A stretch of DNA of 64,000 nucleotides from Marinobacter sp. BGYM27 (GTDB lineage Bacteria > Pseudomonadota > Gammaproteobacteria > Pseudomonadales > Oleiphilaceae). Shown in pieces: positions 44,101 through 51,520 of the stretch. The translations under genes and the position numbers were made by a program. The stretch's first letter is position 1. The number at the start of each line of letters is the position of its first letter. The stretch spans positions 1 to 64,000 of the forward strand of contig JANZNS010000005.1 in the NCBI GenBank assembly GCA_025153445.1. Direction: 5' to 3'. A model generated the notes under the pieces. It was not told the DNA's origin. It made no database searches and saw only the letters and a program-made list of their open reading frames with translations.

Positions 44101-47100
44101 TTGGGCAATATCGCCGTCACTGTCGGTCACCTGATAGGCAAGATCAAAGCTGAGCGGCGATGCCGGGTCACCGTTCGCATCCAACTCATCGATTGCGCGC
44201 GAAAGAGTGAAGTTGTAGTTGATTGCAGAGTTTGTGGTTGGATCAGGAGCGCTCTGAAGCGCAACGGTGAACACCTCCTGATTCCCGTCGGCGATGAAGG
44301 CTCGCAGTGTTGCACCACCGGCCAGCAGTTCATAACTTACCACCTGGCCACCGCTGGTTAACGGGGGCTGGCCCTGCAGGAACGTAATGCCATCTATCTG
44401 GTCGCTGCCTATCGTGACAGAAACCTGGCCACTGTCTGTTGCGCCGGACGAGAGATTATCTTCATTTACCGCGACTCCGGTGGCTGTCGTGACCGGATTT
44501 GCACCATCCAGAATATTCAGTGTTGAGCTGGCGCTGGCCTCGGTACCGTCTGTGTCGGTGGCTACAACGATCAGTGGAAATGACAGGCTTTCTGAACCAG
44601 TGTGATCTAGCGGAAGGGACTGCACCAACGTGGCCTTAGCGCTGAGATTGCCATTGTCGTCGACTGCCGATAGCGTGATAGTGAAAACCTGGTCGGCACC
44701 TGCCGTTGCGACGATTTGATTCGAACCATTAAGTGAATAGACCAATGGCACGCCGTTACTTTCGTATCCGAGGGCATTCAGCTGATCGAGCTGCCCTGCT
44801 CCGAACGCTATGGTCGACGGATCCAGATTGTCAGAGCCCGCCTGAACATTGAAGTTAATCTCCTTGGGTGTTGCATCGCCATAGGTGGATTCAGTGGCAG
44901 AGACCACGCCATTGCCAACAACGCCGGCAGCGCCATCCGTTATGTTGATCACGACATCAGCGCTATCAAAATCCTTATCCTGATCCAGCGCGCTGTAGCT
45001 GAAGGTCAGCTGCTGAGTCTGGGTGTTGTCAAGATCGCGAGCAGCCTGCAGGGTCCAGGTGCCATCTTCATATACTGTCAGCGTTCCCTTGTCTGTGACT
45101 CTCGTAATAGAGCCAGTAAACAATTCCTCACCAGCACCCGCTCCGAGGTCGATACTGACGATCCGTAAAGGCCCCTCAGCCTTGTTGTCATTATCAAATA
45201 GCTGACCGCTAATCAGCGTGTCTTCGACGCCGGTATAGCTGTCGTCATTAACAAAGGTACCGCTATCGCGAATTGCAACAGGGACCTGGACGATAACGGT
45301 CTCACTGGTGCCGTCAGCGTCATTCTGGGTTGCTTCAAGTGCCAGCCCGGTCTTCAGTATGTTGGAGAGCGCGCCCTGATCGACCCGCTGAAGGAGGGTC
45401 ACTGTAATGGTGCCATCGCCATTGATAACCGCTTTGAGCACGTCATTTCCGCCTGCGGATCCGACCAGGCTCTGGCCGTCGCCCGCAACCACAACACTGA
45501 GACTGATACCTCCGGATTCGACAGCTTCAAGGGCACTCTGGTCTGAACCGAACTGAATCGCGTCATAATCCTGGATTCGGATAACGCTATTGTCGGAAAA
45601 GCCTGCCGGAAAGGCGTCAACAGCTTGTTCCGACAGCACGGCCGGTGTGGGAATCACCAGGGTGGGCGTGGCGTCACTGGCCTCGTTGCCGGCTACATCC
45701 TGAACCGTCGCTGACAAACTCCAGGCTGCCACATTGTTCAGGCCGGATACCGCAACGGAAGTTGACCAGCTACCGCCCGCCTGAACGGTCGCGTTGAATG
45801 TCTGCTCGCCACCATTTGGATCAGCAAACCGCAACACAACGATCTGCCCTGCCTCCGCGTCGGTAGTACCTTCGACAAGCACAGTTTGTCCGGTGCGCAG
45901 CGCATTGATATCAAGCCCTGTGCCTGTATCGATATCAATTGTGACTTCGGTATCTTTTAGCGCCGTAGCTGTATTGTCGGCCGGGTTGCCGGCGATATCC
46001 TGCACCGACGCCAGCGCTTCGATACTGCCGTCGTCGTAACCCGAGATATCAAGCGTCGAGGTCTGCCAGGAGCCGTCAGCCTGCACAATTGCCGTGGTTT
46101 GCTGTGAATGCCCGTTATTGTCGGTGACGGTGATGTTGACCTGCTGCCCGGCTTCAACATCTGTCACTGTGCCGCTGACCGTGACGAGAGCAACTTCCGA
46201 GGTGCTGTAAGGCGGCATGCCGTCGAACTGGAGATCAATCGCCGCCTGAGTGTCCTTGACGATCGTTGTGATGTTCTCTGCGATGTTGCCGGCGATGTCC
46301 TGACTGGTAAAAGTCAGCTGGATATCGCCATCCGCAAGCGACGACAGGTCAACATCGTCGATCTGGTAGTTGCCGTTATCGTCAAGCTGAGTTGCTGCGG
46401 TAACGGTTGCGCCTTGTTCGTCACGGAATTCCACTTCCAGCGGGCGGTTATCGCCAATGTTCGCTGTTGTGCCGTTCAGGTCCACATCCTGCACCTCAAC
46501 TGCATTAAGCAAGGTGCCGCCATTAAACATGGCGTCATCATTAATCGTCGCGAGGGTGTCGATAACCGATGTATCACTGGCCGAAACCGAGTTGCCGTAA
46601 TTATCGCGGGCCGTGACAACTGCCGTCACCTCACCTTCCGCCAAGGTGCTCAGGTCCCGACCCGGTAACGACCAGGCGCCGTTGGAGACGACAGTTCCAA
46701 ACGTGATGCTTGCTCCCTGACTGTCTGTCACCGTCACTTCCAGAAACTGCCCGTCGCGGAGCTCGAATGTGTCACCGAACAGGTCAACAGTGGGGGTTTC
46801 ATACCGGTTGATAAAGCCGTCACCGAGGTCGTCGATAACTACCGTGACGTCAGCGAAGGGATCCAGCGGGGGTGGAAGAGGATCATCTGCAGGAAATCCG
46901 CTTCTGTCCCGATCAGCAAAGCGGTAGAGGTCGGCAAGTTGAAGCGTATCAAACCCGGAATCAGGGAGAAGCTCGGCACCGTCCCTTTCAACGTTATCGA
47001 ATTCGGCCACCAGACTCAGAACAGACCGGGGAGTCGCATCGGCGTCAGCTGGCCCCGCCGGTACCTCGGAAGTGCCGCCGGACCCCGTCGAGTTCACGAT

Positions 47101-47214
47101 GATTGCGCTATCAGGGACCTGGGAGGGATCAACTGCTATGAGCGTTCCATCTTCAAGCACCCACCAAAAGCGACCGTCAATAACGATCACAAACTGAGGT
47201 TGATCGACCGCCAT
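38170..47214 (-). CDS. Giant type I secreted RTX-type adhesin, 3014 residues
   Basis: Very large, acidic, Cys-poor surface protein. N-terminal about 115 residues include VIVIDGRFWWVLEDGTLIAV and no TAAG-type LapG cleavage site. About 120-540 are four Ig-like repeats of roughly 100 residues (VTDSQGASITFGTVVSNG and similar). About 620-1480 are repeats of about 145 residues with boundaries like ITDGAAGVVGNG and ITDGAAANGSAP, matching the T1SS-143 pattern. About 1480-2700 hold cadherin-like units with six D.DGSE motifs (DTDGSEALS, DVDGSETIT and others). The C-terminus has an RTX nonapeptide pair GGSGNDTLSGGTGADQF (near 2889) and a T1SS-143 secretion domain. Exported by the next three genes; probable biofilm or surface attachment factor. 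Confidence 0.92.
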   Translation of the reverse strand: MAVDQPQFVIVIDGRFWWVLEDGTLIAVDPSQVPDSAIIVNSTGSGGTSEVPAGPADADATPRSVLSLVAEFDNVERDGAELLPDSGFDTLQLADLYRFADRDRSGFPADDPLPPPLDPFADVTVVIDDLGDGFINRYETPTVDLFGDTFELRDGQFLEVTVTDSQGASITFGTVVSNGAWSLPGRDLSTLAEGEVTAVVTARDNYGNSVSASDTSVIDTLATINDDAMFNGGTLLNAVEVQDVDLNGTTANIGDNRPLEVEFRDEQGATVTAATQLDDNGNYQIDDVDLSSLADGDIQLTFTSQDIAGNIAENITTIVKDTQAAIDLQFDGMPPYSTSEVALVTVSGTVTDVEAGQQVNITVTDNNGHSQQTTAIVQADGSWQTSTLDISGYDDGSIEALASVQDIAGNPADNTATALKDTEVTIDIDTGTGLDINALRTGQTVLVEGTTDAEAGQIVVLRFADPNGGEQTFNATVQAGGSWSTSVAVSGLNNVAAWSLSATVQDVAGNEASDATPTLVIPTPAVLSEQAVDAFPAGFSDNSVIRIQDYDAIQFGSDQSALEAVESGGISLSVVVAGDGQSLVGSAGGNDVLKAVINGDGTITVTLLQRVDQGALSNILKTGLALEATQNDADGTSETVIVQVPVAIRDSGTFVNDDSYTGVEDTLISGQLFDNDNKAEGPLRIVSIDLGAGAGEELFTGSITRVTDKGTLTVYEDGTWTLQAARDLDNTQTQQLTFSYSALDQDKDFDSADVVINITDGAAGVVGNGVVSATESTYGDATPKEINFNVQAGSDNLDPSTIAFGAGQLDQLNALGYESNGVPLVYSLNGSNQIVATAGADQVFTITLSAVDDNGNLSAKATLVQSLPLDHTGSESLSFPLIVVATDTDGTEASASSTLNILDGANPVTTATGVAVNEDNLSSGATDSGQVSVTIGSDQIDGITFLQGQPPLTSGGQVVSYELLAGGATLRAFIADGNQEVFTVALQSAPDPTTNSAINYNFTLSRAIDELDANGDPASPLSFDLAYQVTDSDGDIAQSAITVSITDGAAANGSAPSISLSEAPPATGNQSVPSSASGNFSLTATQDPVTAASFDLVEGGTVSDASAATIERNGEPLTWQRISDVRWQAIDAEGTVALDLRLPDTINIGAGATQNVPVTVSVLAAIDHITSDTITLNVPVTFTDSDGTETLLSASVDIADGRDPVFAGLSPLNVDEAGTLGGQATDNGQASGAIGSDALVGYNVSMTTGVNSQGSAVTLAGSPTSDGWWVATNGSEEVFRLRIGLDGTTEFIQSAPIEHPDPGEDVLTIEFDVSANDADGDTSNTRTLEVNVTDDVPVTADQTLNLTEGNSRSTNLLADGRSGADGAELTQITYDGTNYTFNSAKDPIVITLENGGQPYGMATIEADGNVLIQTQPSFNATFSDSFNFQVTDGDGDTVTNTLDLNVSDELGAIEISPLVMPEDTPLSLTLRAYPGDLDDNESVRSIAFDAGALQGGTLSLDGVTLPTDGSGNPVLSGANLKLVNAATGEVQPNGNLVFTPAANSSDPTAQVDFNVTMIIDADDGQRTQTDNFDVSVTPVVDAPVWAAATVFDYNMDEDGTPPALSLDADLVDTDGSEALSYRIENIATDITLKTSGRTISNGDVLNSAELAALGITPDANFAGQRTFDIVAISKETSTGDTAEITETVTLNVAPVADTPTLATANVFSLEDQLIDIDSMVLGGLTDTDGSETLSYQLTVPEGWMVVDASGNEIGLVSTGVYRVADSLVASNAAFLKPKEDISSIDGNFEIKVKAISTESAADGIAPTTEEAESPERTVIVELQGVVDSPAIGPGVDGAWSFDGTNITATYDEDELIPLNFSVGTNDDDGSEIFDFVLRDLPDGAQLVDASGNLLELKVTGEYNDKPTYSLTADELGAIYVKPPADYSGQLRFELQQFNVEPDGDSGEFDLVVDVTINPQVDTTDGLQTESVGAEDSAIELTLLADLPDVDGSETITDIIIEPLPAGAVLMFDGAVVTVPASGLNLQDFAATRSLTLKDLAESKRLTVTPPEDSGEDLDISVIYEITDTSGLGDTAVKNVSGSLHIDVTAIVDDTEDDGITRIETDPATQVSADGSPITLNGAAATFVEEDIDGSEYLDYIALTMPEASGWYVSHPNGAINDGQGNWLIPATGLTSDSAVDSASALLAGVTIASDHATSGPVEIIVSARVIDSGDDADIISNTLLVDFQAPGNGGNAQAVSDLAVTNSIIDGQEGQTVDTTGHLNTNAAGDANDVVSFRIDAGAVPYGGSITGADVLIRYADDGTTPLEYLFTDASLGSLQIVGIDEDFAGTTSMIVNKVSTDPLGDTNVTQETLAIDIQPVVDDLNTPPTFQIIEDTPQRLNINLDALLNDRSTAANEGIETIDSLHFIGPIEGSFLDPSNLLVDDGSGGYTLNDPTRIGEIFYVPPENKHGSVTLDFEVTVTDLTTGITASGLSNSVTSTLPGSAVFEIRAVTDEAPVTAINQTGDEDTDIALTGLAVDDIDNDGSESLTMQLRGVPEGAILFADTGSGLVQLEESGSDGAGATVWTFLPSQLGNLVLRPPRDFSGDIELTLESISMEQSTQEVVISRADFTVGVNPIADGAAFTRDSADVFVNEGETINIGVYAQTEEAVNPNETLVVAISVKDTSDATAAAGLVGIRSPDGQTAVFQMQGTTLVAVVTTTLAQLATLELVAADNAFGNLDIDISVGSEDSAIVNGATVTDSTSAADAVTQSISVTIAPVPTPPIVDIEHQYILSGEDTVPLGITLTPVNPAATETRDVLISGVPDGVSLSEGTRSGSDWIVSEGQLPGLSLTGATADDYTLSVQGRSTLDVQTVSGPASSIDIEVQTPGDNMLGGKDGIPELIVGGSGNDTLSGGTGADQFLFRASDTGSSGSPALDQITDFSVADTDSIDLSDLATGFTTGTDFDAIVDLSESGGSTTLSIDLGDGNGTVQQIELVGVSRDVLYGADASSVSDADILQRMIDDQTLMTGS

Positions 47215-47434
47215 CTTTTCTGTCTGCCTTTATATGCCGAACTCAATTAACTGCCAAAAAAGTATAAATATAAGGCAATTAGCTTTTAGATTAAGTGTAG
47301 TTCAACTCTTCAGTTTTTGAAGCACGGGCAGAAACAGATTCCTTTGATGGGCAGTGTTGTGCCTGGCGCAGGCACGCTGGGAGCAAGTGTCTGGGATGGG
47401 GCGCCAGGCAGCACTGGTTTTTCGGCAATACGCG

Positions 47435-48127
47435 TTAACTGCCGGTCAGATTACTGAAAATACTCGTTAAGACGATAAGTGCGACAACCCAGCCCAGCAC
47501 AGCTGGCCAGAAACTCACACCACCCTGGGGCTTGTCACTGGAGGCGGAGTCAGATCCGGACGGATTATCACTGAACCCGCTATCGCGCTCGGCCATGACG
47601 TCACTATTGGCGACCTGCTGTTCGTTGACTGCCTCCAGCTCTGGCCAGCCGAACCATTGGGCAAGAAATGCGACCACCGGCTGCGACAGCTCACCTGCAT
47701 TGAGAAGCGGTTTGATGCGGGGATGCAGAGCGTCGCTGACGGCTTCCCGTATTGGATCGCTGTCGGCAGGTGGTTCGGCCAGTATGGCGCGCCATACCTG
47801 CGGGTCCTGGCAGCGAGCAGAATCGTGCAGCATCGCTTCGATCTGAATAACGACCTCCCGCGCCACCTGCTGGTCGCGCGCGTTCAAGGGACGCGCCGGG
47901 CTCGCTGAAGCCGCTTCTTTTACTGACGCCGGTTCCGGCTCAGCTACCGCACGCTGAACTGGCGGCTCATAGGACGCTAACCCGGCTTCGGCAAATGCTT
48001 CGCGACGGGCGCGATCAAGATCAGCCAGATCCTGGTCGGCAACAAACTTCCGCTGCGCGGTATAAGCCTCTTCAATTTCCTGACGATCATTGGTCGGGCT
48101 AATACCCAGAAGCTCCCAACAGGTCAT
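47435..48127 (-). CDS. J-domain-like membrane protein lacking HPD
   Basis: 230 residues. N-terminal segment MTCWELLGISPTNDRQEIEE followed by AYTAQRKF has the opening helices of a J domain (compare Y..LGV....S..EIK.AYR), but the HPD tripeptide that activates Hsp70 is absent. A linker rich in Ala, Pro and Glu (about 55-85), a helical region, a Ser/Asp-rich stretch and one C-terminal membrane helix (FWPAVLGWVVALIVLTSIFS) follow. Tail-anchored topology is likely. The start has GGAG nine bases upstream. It is upstream of the adhesin gene on the same strand, with a 220-bp gap; a link to adhesin biogenesis is possible but unsupported. Confidence 0.7.
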   Translation of the reverse strand: MTCWELLGISPTNDRQEIEEAYTAQRKFVADQDLADLDRARREAFAEAGLASYEPPVQRAVAEPEPASVKEAASASPARPLNARDQQVAREVVIQIEAMLHDSARCQDPQVWRAILAEPPADSDPIREAVSDALHPRIKPLLNAGELSQPVVAFLAQWFGWPELEAVNEQQVANSDVMAERDSGFSDNPSGSDSASSDKPQGGVSFWPAVLGWVVALIVLTSIFSNLTGS

Positions 48128-48282
48128 AATTCAAAACTCCGTAAAATAAGCGAAACCCAAGAGACAGCTGTTCATGAGTCCTCTATGATGACAGACACGT
48201 AATAAAAACCGATTCGGATCACTATAATAAAATGCATTTCCGGCATCGGCATATTCTCTGCTCGGCTGAACTATAACGACTC

Positions 48283-50439
48283 ATGACAATTCATTCCTTG
48301 CTCTTAAAAGCAGGCGTGACGCCTGTGCTGTGTGCTGGTCTTTCCTTTGGCGCCATGGCGCAGGATAACACTCCTTTCTCGACGATACCTGACCCTGTCG
48401 GGCCTGATAATTCCGGCTCGTCTGAAATCGTATCCGGATTTGATCAAACCTATGACTTTGTTCTGGAGCAACCGATTCCGGAAGTGCTGTCCACCACCAA
48501 GCTGCGTCAGCCCAAGTCTCGCGTCCCGGGCACCACAACCGTGATTCAGGGGGAACTGATTCGGGATCTTGGTATTCTCAATATATGGGAAGTGTTCCGC
48601 CTGGTCCCCGGTATGACCGTCGGTTATGTACAAAGCAACCGACCTGTCGTCAGTTATCACGGAACCGTGGCGGATGAACAGCGCCGTCTTCAGGTTCAGA
48701 TTGATGGACGAACGGCCTACCAACCCAATCTTTCAGACGTAGATTGGCATGCAATGCCGGTTGCGTTGGAGAATATCGAAAGAATTGAAGTGACCCGAGG
48801 CCCAAATGCCGCGGCTTACGGGATAAACGCTTTCCTCGCGACAATCAACATTATCACCCGCTCACCTCAGGATACCCATGGCGCAGCTGTGCGCCTGCGG
48901 GCGGGAGACCGTGGCTATCGGCAGGCATTTGGATCGGTAGGCGATCAGGTCGGCAATTATGACTGGCGTTTCAGCTATAACCGCCGGGAATCCGATGGTT
49001 TTGATGAGCGGTTCATTAATACGGCCGATACGATCAACAAAACCGAAGAGAAAAAGCCGTTCGACGACAGCTACCGTTTCAATACCGTCAATTACGACTC
49101 TACCCTATCGCTTGACAGCCGAAACTCGATTGACCTGCGCCTGGGTTATACCGACGTATACGACGAGGAAGACGCACAGCAATATGGCGATGATTTTGGC
49201 ATTCAGGGAATTCCGGCAGTTTCCGGAGACGATTATTACGTCCAGACGAAGTGGACTCATAATTTCAGCGCCGATCACTTCGTTCATATCCAGGTCAGTT
49301 ACCAGGACTATGATCGCAAGCAGCCATGGCGCAGCTGCCTTCCTGCCGGCGCTGATATAGGTGGCACTACATTGCCACTGGAACTCTGCGCTGACACTAA
49401 CCAGAATATTCAGGAAGACCGGCTCGAATTCGAGATTCAGGATACGCTGGCCGTAACCGATAACCTGCGCGTCGTCAGTGGTGGCGGTTACCGTGAAGAC
49501 CGCTTTGACTCGGATACCTACTTCAATGGTAGCGGCGAAAACTTTCAGACCCTGCTATTCGGCAACATCGAGTACACCCCTATCCACTGGCTGACACTTA
49601 ACGCCGGCGGCAGCTGGGAGAAGACGTCCAGCCTCGACGATAGCTTCTTCTCACCTCGTTTTGCAGCTAATTTCCAATTGTCCGAGAATCAAACGCTCCG
49701 TTTCGTCTTCTCCAAGGCGGTGCGAACCCCGGACGCCTTTGAACAAGGCGCAGACTGGGGCTATCGGGCGTCCAATGTTGAGCCTTCGTCTGTGTATGGG
49801 TTCCTTGAAGGCGAGCGGCTGATTGAGTTTCAGGCCCCTGGCGATCTTCACGAAGAGCGTATTATCTCACGGGAAATCAGCTATTTCGGGCAGTACCGGA
49901 TGGGCCCCGGTCTGCTATCTACTGAGGTCAAGCTGTTCCACGACAGCCTGAGAGACATCATCAGTGGCGTTATCGCTGTCGATAACCGCTGGGATCTGGG
50001 CAACTATGTCGCGCTCGACCAGGAAGGTATCGAAATCGAGAGTTCGCTGGAGTTTCAGCAGACCCAGTTGAGGCTATCCTATGCGTACATGAATCAGGAC
50101 GAGGATTACCGTGGGCCGCCGGTCAGCGCCAGTCAGGAAGCGCGCTATATCCGCCTGCAGACCCGGCTTACCGCCGAGCATTCTGGCAGCGTAGCGTGGA
50201 TTCAGCACTTCCCCTATTCGATTGCAACGTCAACGGCCTATTATGTAGCCAGAGATCTGGGCGAGTACAAGTACGACCGTGTGGATTTCAGGGTATCGAA
50301 GGCATTCTATATGCCTCGCCTCACATGGGATCTTGCTGCAATTTTGCAGTATTACCCCCATGACGCTCCTATCATGTACCGGGACAACATCTACACAGAT
50401 CAGTCTCAGGTATATTTTGAGGCGTCCATGAAGTTCTGA
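48283..50439 (+). CDS. TonB-dependent outer membrane receptor
   Basis: 718 residues. Signal peptide (cut near AMAQD), a plug domain (about 65-175) with EVLSTTKLRQPKSRVPGTTT, IWEVFRLVPGMTVG, VQIDGRTAYQP and IERIEVTRGPNAAAYGINAF, and a 22-strand-type barrel ending in Phe (VYFEASMKF). No STN signalling domain is present. The LSTTKLRQP opening resembles receptors paired with downstream solute-binding proteins and kinases. Substrate unknown. Followed by a solute-binding-like protein and a hybrid kinase on the same strand, a conserved-looking triad that could report receptor occupancy to the cell. Confidence 0.86.
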   Translation: MTIHSLLLKAGVTPVLCAGLSFGAMAQDNTPFSTIPDPVGPDNSGSSEIVSGFDQTYDFVLEQPIPEVLSTTKLRQPKSRVPGTTTVIQGELIRDLGILNIWEVFRLVPGMTVGYVQSNRPVVSYHGTVADEQRRLQVQIDGRTAYQPNLSDVDWHAMPVALENIERIEVTRGPNAAAYGINAFLATINIITRSPQDTHGAAVRLRAGDRGYRQAFGSVGDQVGNYDWRFSYNRRESDGFDERFINTADTINKTEEKKPFDDSYRFNTVNYDSTLSLDSRNSIDLRLGYTDVYDEEDAQQYGDDFGIQGIPAVSGDDYYVQTKWTHNFSADHFVHIQVSYQDYDRKQPWRSCLPAGADIGGTTLPLELCADTNQNIQEDRLEFEIQDTLAVTDNLRVVSGGGYREDRFDSDTYFNGSGENFQTLLFGNIEYTPIHWLTLNAGGSWEKTSSLDDSFFSPRFAANFQLSENQTLRFVFSKAVRTPDAFEQGADWGYRASNVEPSSVYGFLEGERLIEFQAPGDLHEERIISREISYFGQYRMGPGLLSTEVKLFHDSLRDIISGVIAVDNRWDLGNYVALDQEGIEIESSLEFQQTQLRLSYAYMNQDEDYRGPPVSASQEARYIRLQTRLTAEHSGSVAWIQHFPYSIATSTAYYVARDLGEYKYDRVDFRVSKAFYMPRLTWDLAAILQYYPHDAPIMYRDNIYTDQSQVYFEASMKF

Positions 50440-50495
50440 GGACATATACTGTTTAACGACGCGCTGCCGGCCAGCCGTCAGCAACAATAGGGAGA

Positions 50496-50516
50496 GCACC
50501 GTTTTTTAAGCGGTGC
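50496..50516 (+). promoter_or_regulatory. Hairpin ahead of the solute-binding gene
   Basis: Arms GCACCG (50496-50501) and CGGTGC (50511-50516) with a U-rich loop, ending 14 bp before the ATG at 50531. The U-run lies inside the loop rather than after the stem, so it is not an ordinary terminator. It could tune translation of the downstream genes relative to the receptor. Confidence 0.35.
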
Positions 50517-50530
50517 ACATAAAGGGACGA

Positions 50531-51520
50531 ATGCAGACCCATTCATCGGCGGGCATAAAGCATGCAACAGCAGCCGCGTTCCGGGTGCGGACCACCCTTT
50601 GCGCGCTGCTGCTGTTTTGCCTTGTTCCGATATGGGCACATGCCGCCCAAAGGTCTGGCGATACCCCGGAAAACCTGGCCATATTTGTTGCCGGCTCTGA
50701 AAACATGGCCTTTAACCTACTTTTCAGAGAACGTCTTCTGGAGCAGTTGCCGAAAAACATCCACCTCGAAACCTTTTCGCCCGCTGCCAGCGCAGACCGT
50801 CCCGGACAGTTGGTTATTTCTCTGGGGCCATCCGCTCTCAATGAAGTCATGCAGCAAGCCGTGCGTCCGCCCCTGCTTGCATTGATGATCACCGAATCCC
50901 AGTTCGCCCAGTATCAAAACCTGGAAGGTAAACCGCTCGCTGCACGCTACCTTAACCCCCCGTTGCTACGTCAGGCGCTGCTGGGCCGCCAGATACTGCC
51001 TCACGCGTCCCGCGTATCGGTGCTCGCTCGCGCCGGAAGTGAGCAGTTATACAAGCCTCTTTCTGAGACTCTCAGCGATTTCGGTCTCGAGTTGCGAGTG
51101 TTCACTGTCGAGAATTCGGAGAGCCTGGTATCAACCCTCGCCCGGGCGCTCAATTACGGTGATTTTTTACTTGGCACCCCCGATCCGGCGATCTATAACC
51201 GCCAGACTATCAAGCATATTTTGCTGACGACCTATCGCTACAACAGGATTCTGATCGGCCCTGAAAGGGCCTTCGTGCAAGCCGGCGCACTGGCCTCGAC
51301 TTACACGCCAACCGATGCATTGATCAACAACGTTGACCACGAAATCGCCCGATACTTTTCAAGCGGTAAGCTGGGCGAATCGGAATATCCGACAGATTTC
51401 TCCATTCTTTTTAACCTCCAGGTCGCGCGTTCGCTGAATATTCCACTGCCGGACCCGACTGCCGTTGAGACGGCGTTAAAAGAGCAAGAGGCCACAATGA
51501 CCAGGAGTGGGAATGAGTAA
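50531..51520 (+). CDS. Solute-binding-like periplasmic protein (ABC_sub_bind type)
   Basis: 329 residues from the ATG at 50531; a GTG at 50513 lies inside a hairpin and has no close ribosome site. Signal peptide cut near AHAAQ. The body has two alpha/beta lobes: LAIFVAGSENMAFNLLFRER, GQLVISLGPSALNEVMQQ, LARAGSEQLYKPLSETLSDF and FLLGTPDPAIYN. It resembles the PF04392-type solute-binding family that occurs without ABC transporter partners and near kinases. No permease or ATPase is encoded nearby, so signalling rather than import is suggested. The hybrid kinase gene starts inside its last codons (eight-base overlap). Confidence 0.74.
   Translation: MQTHSSAGIKHATAAAFRVRTTLCALLLFCLVPIWAHAAQRSGDTPENLAIFVAGSENMAFNLLFRERLLEQLPKNIHLETFSPAASADRPGQLVISLGPSALNEVMQQAVRPPLLALMITESQFAQYQNLEGKPLAARYLNPPLLRQALLGRQILPHASRVSVLARAGSEQLYKPLSETLSDFGLELRVFTVENSESLVSTLARALNYGDFLLGTPDPAIYNRQTIKHILLTTYRYNRILIGPERAFVQAGALASTYTPTDALINNVDHEIARYFSSGKLGESEYPTDFSILFNLQVARSLNIPLPDPTAVETALKEQEATMTRSGNE

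Noticed and set aside
46108-46668. 186-codon open frame antisense to the adhesin
   Set aside because: Same reason as above; no ribosome site or domain seen.
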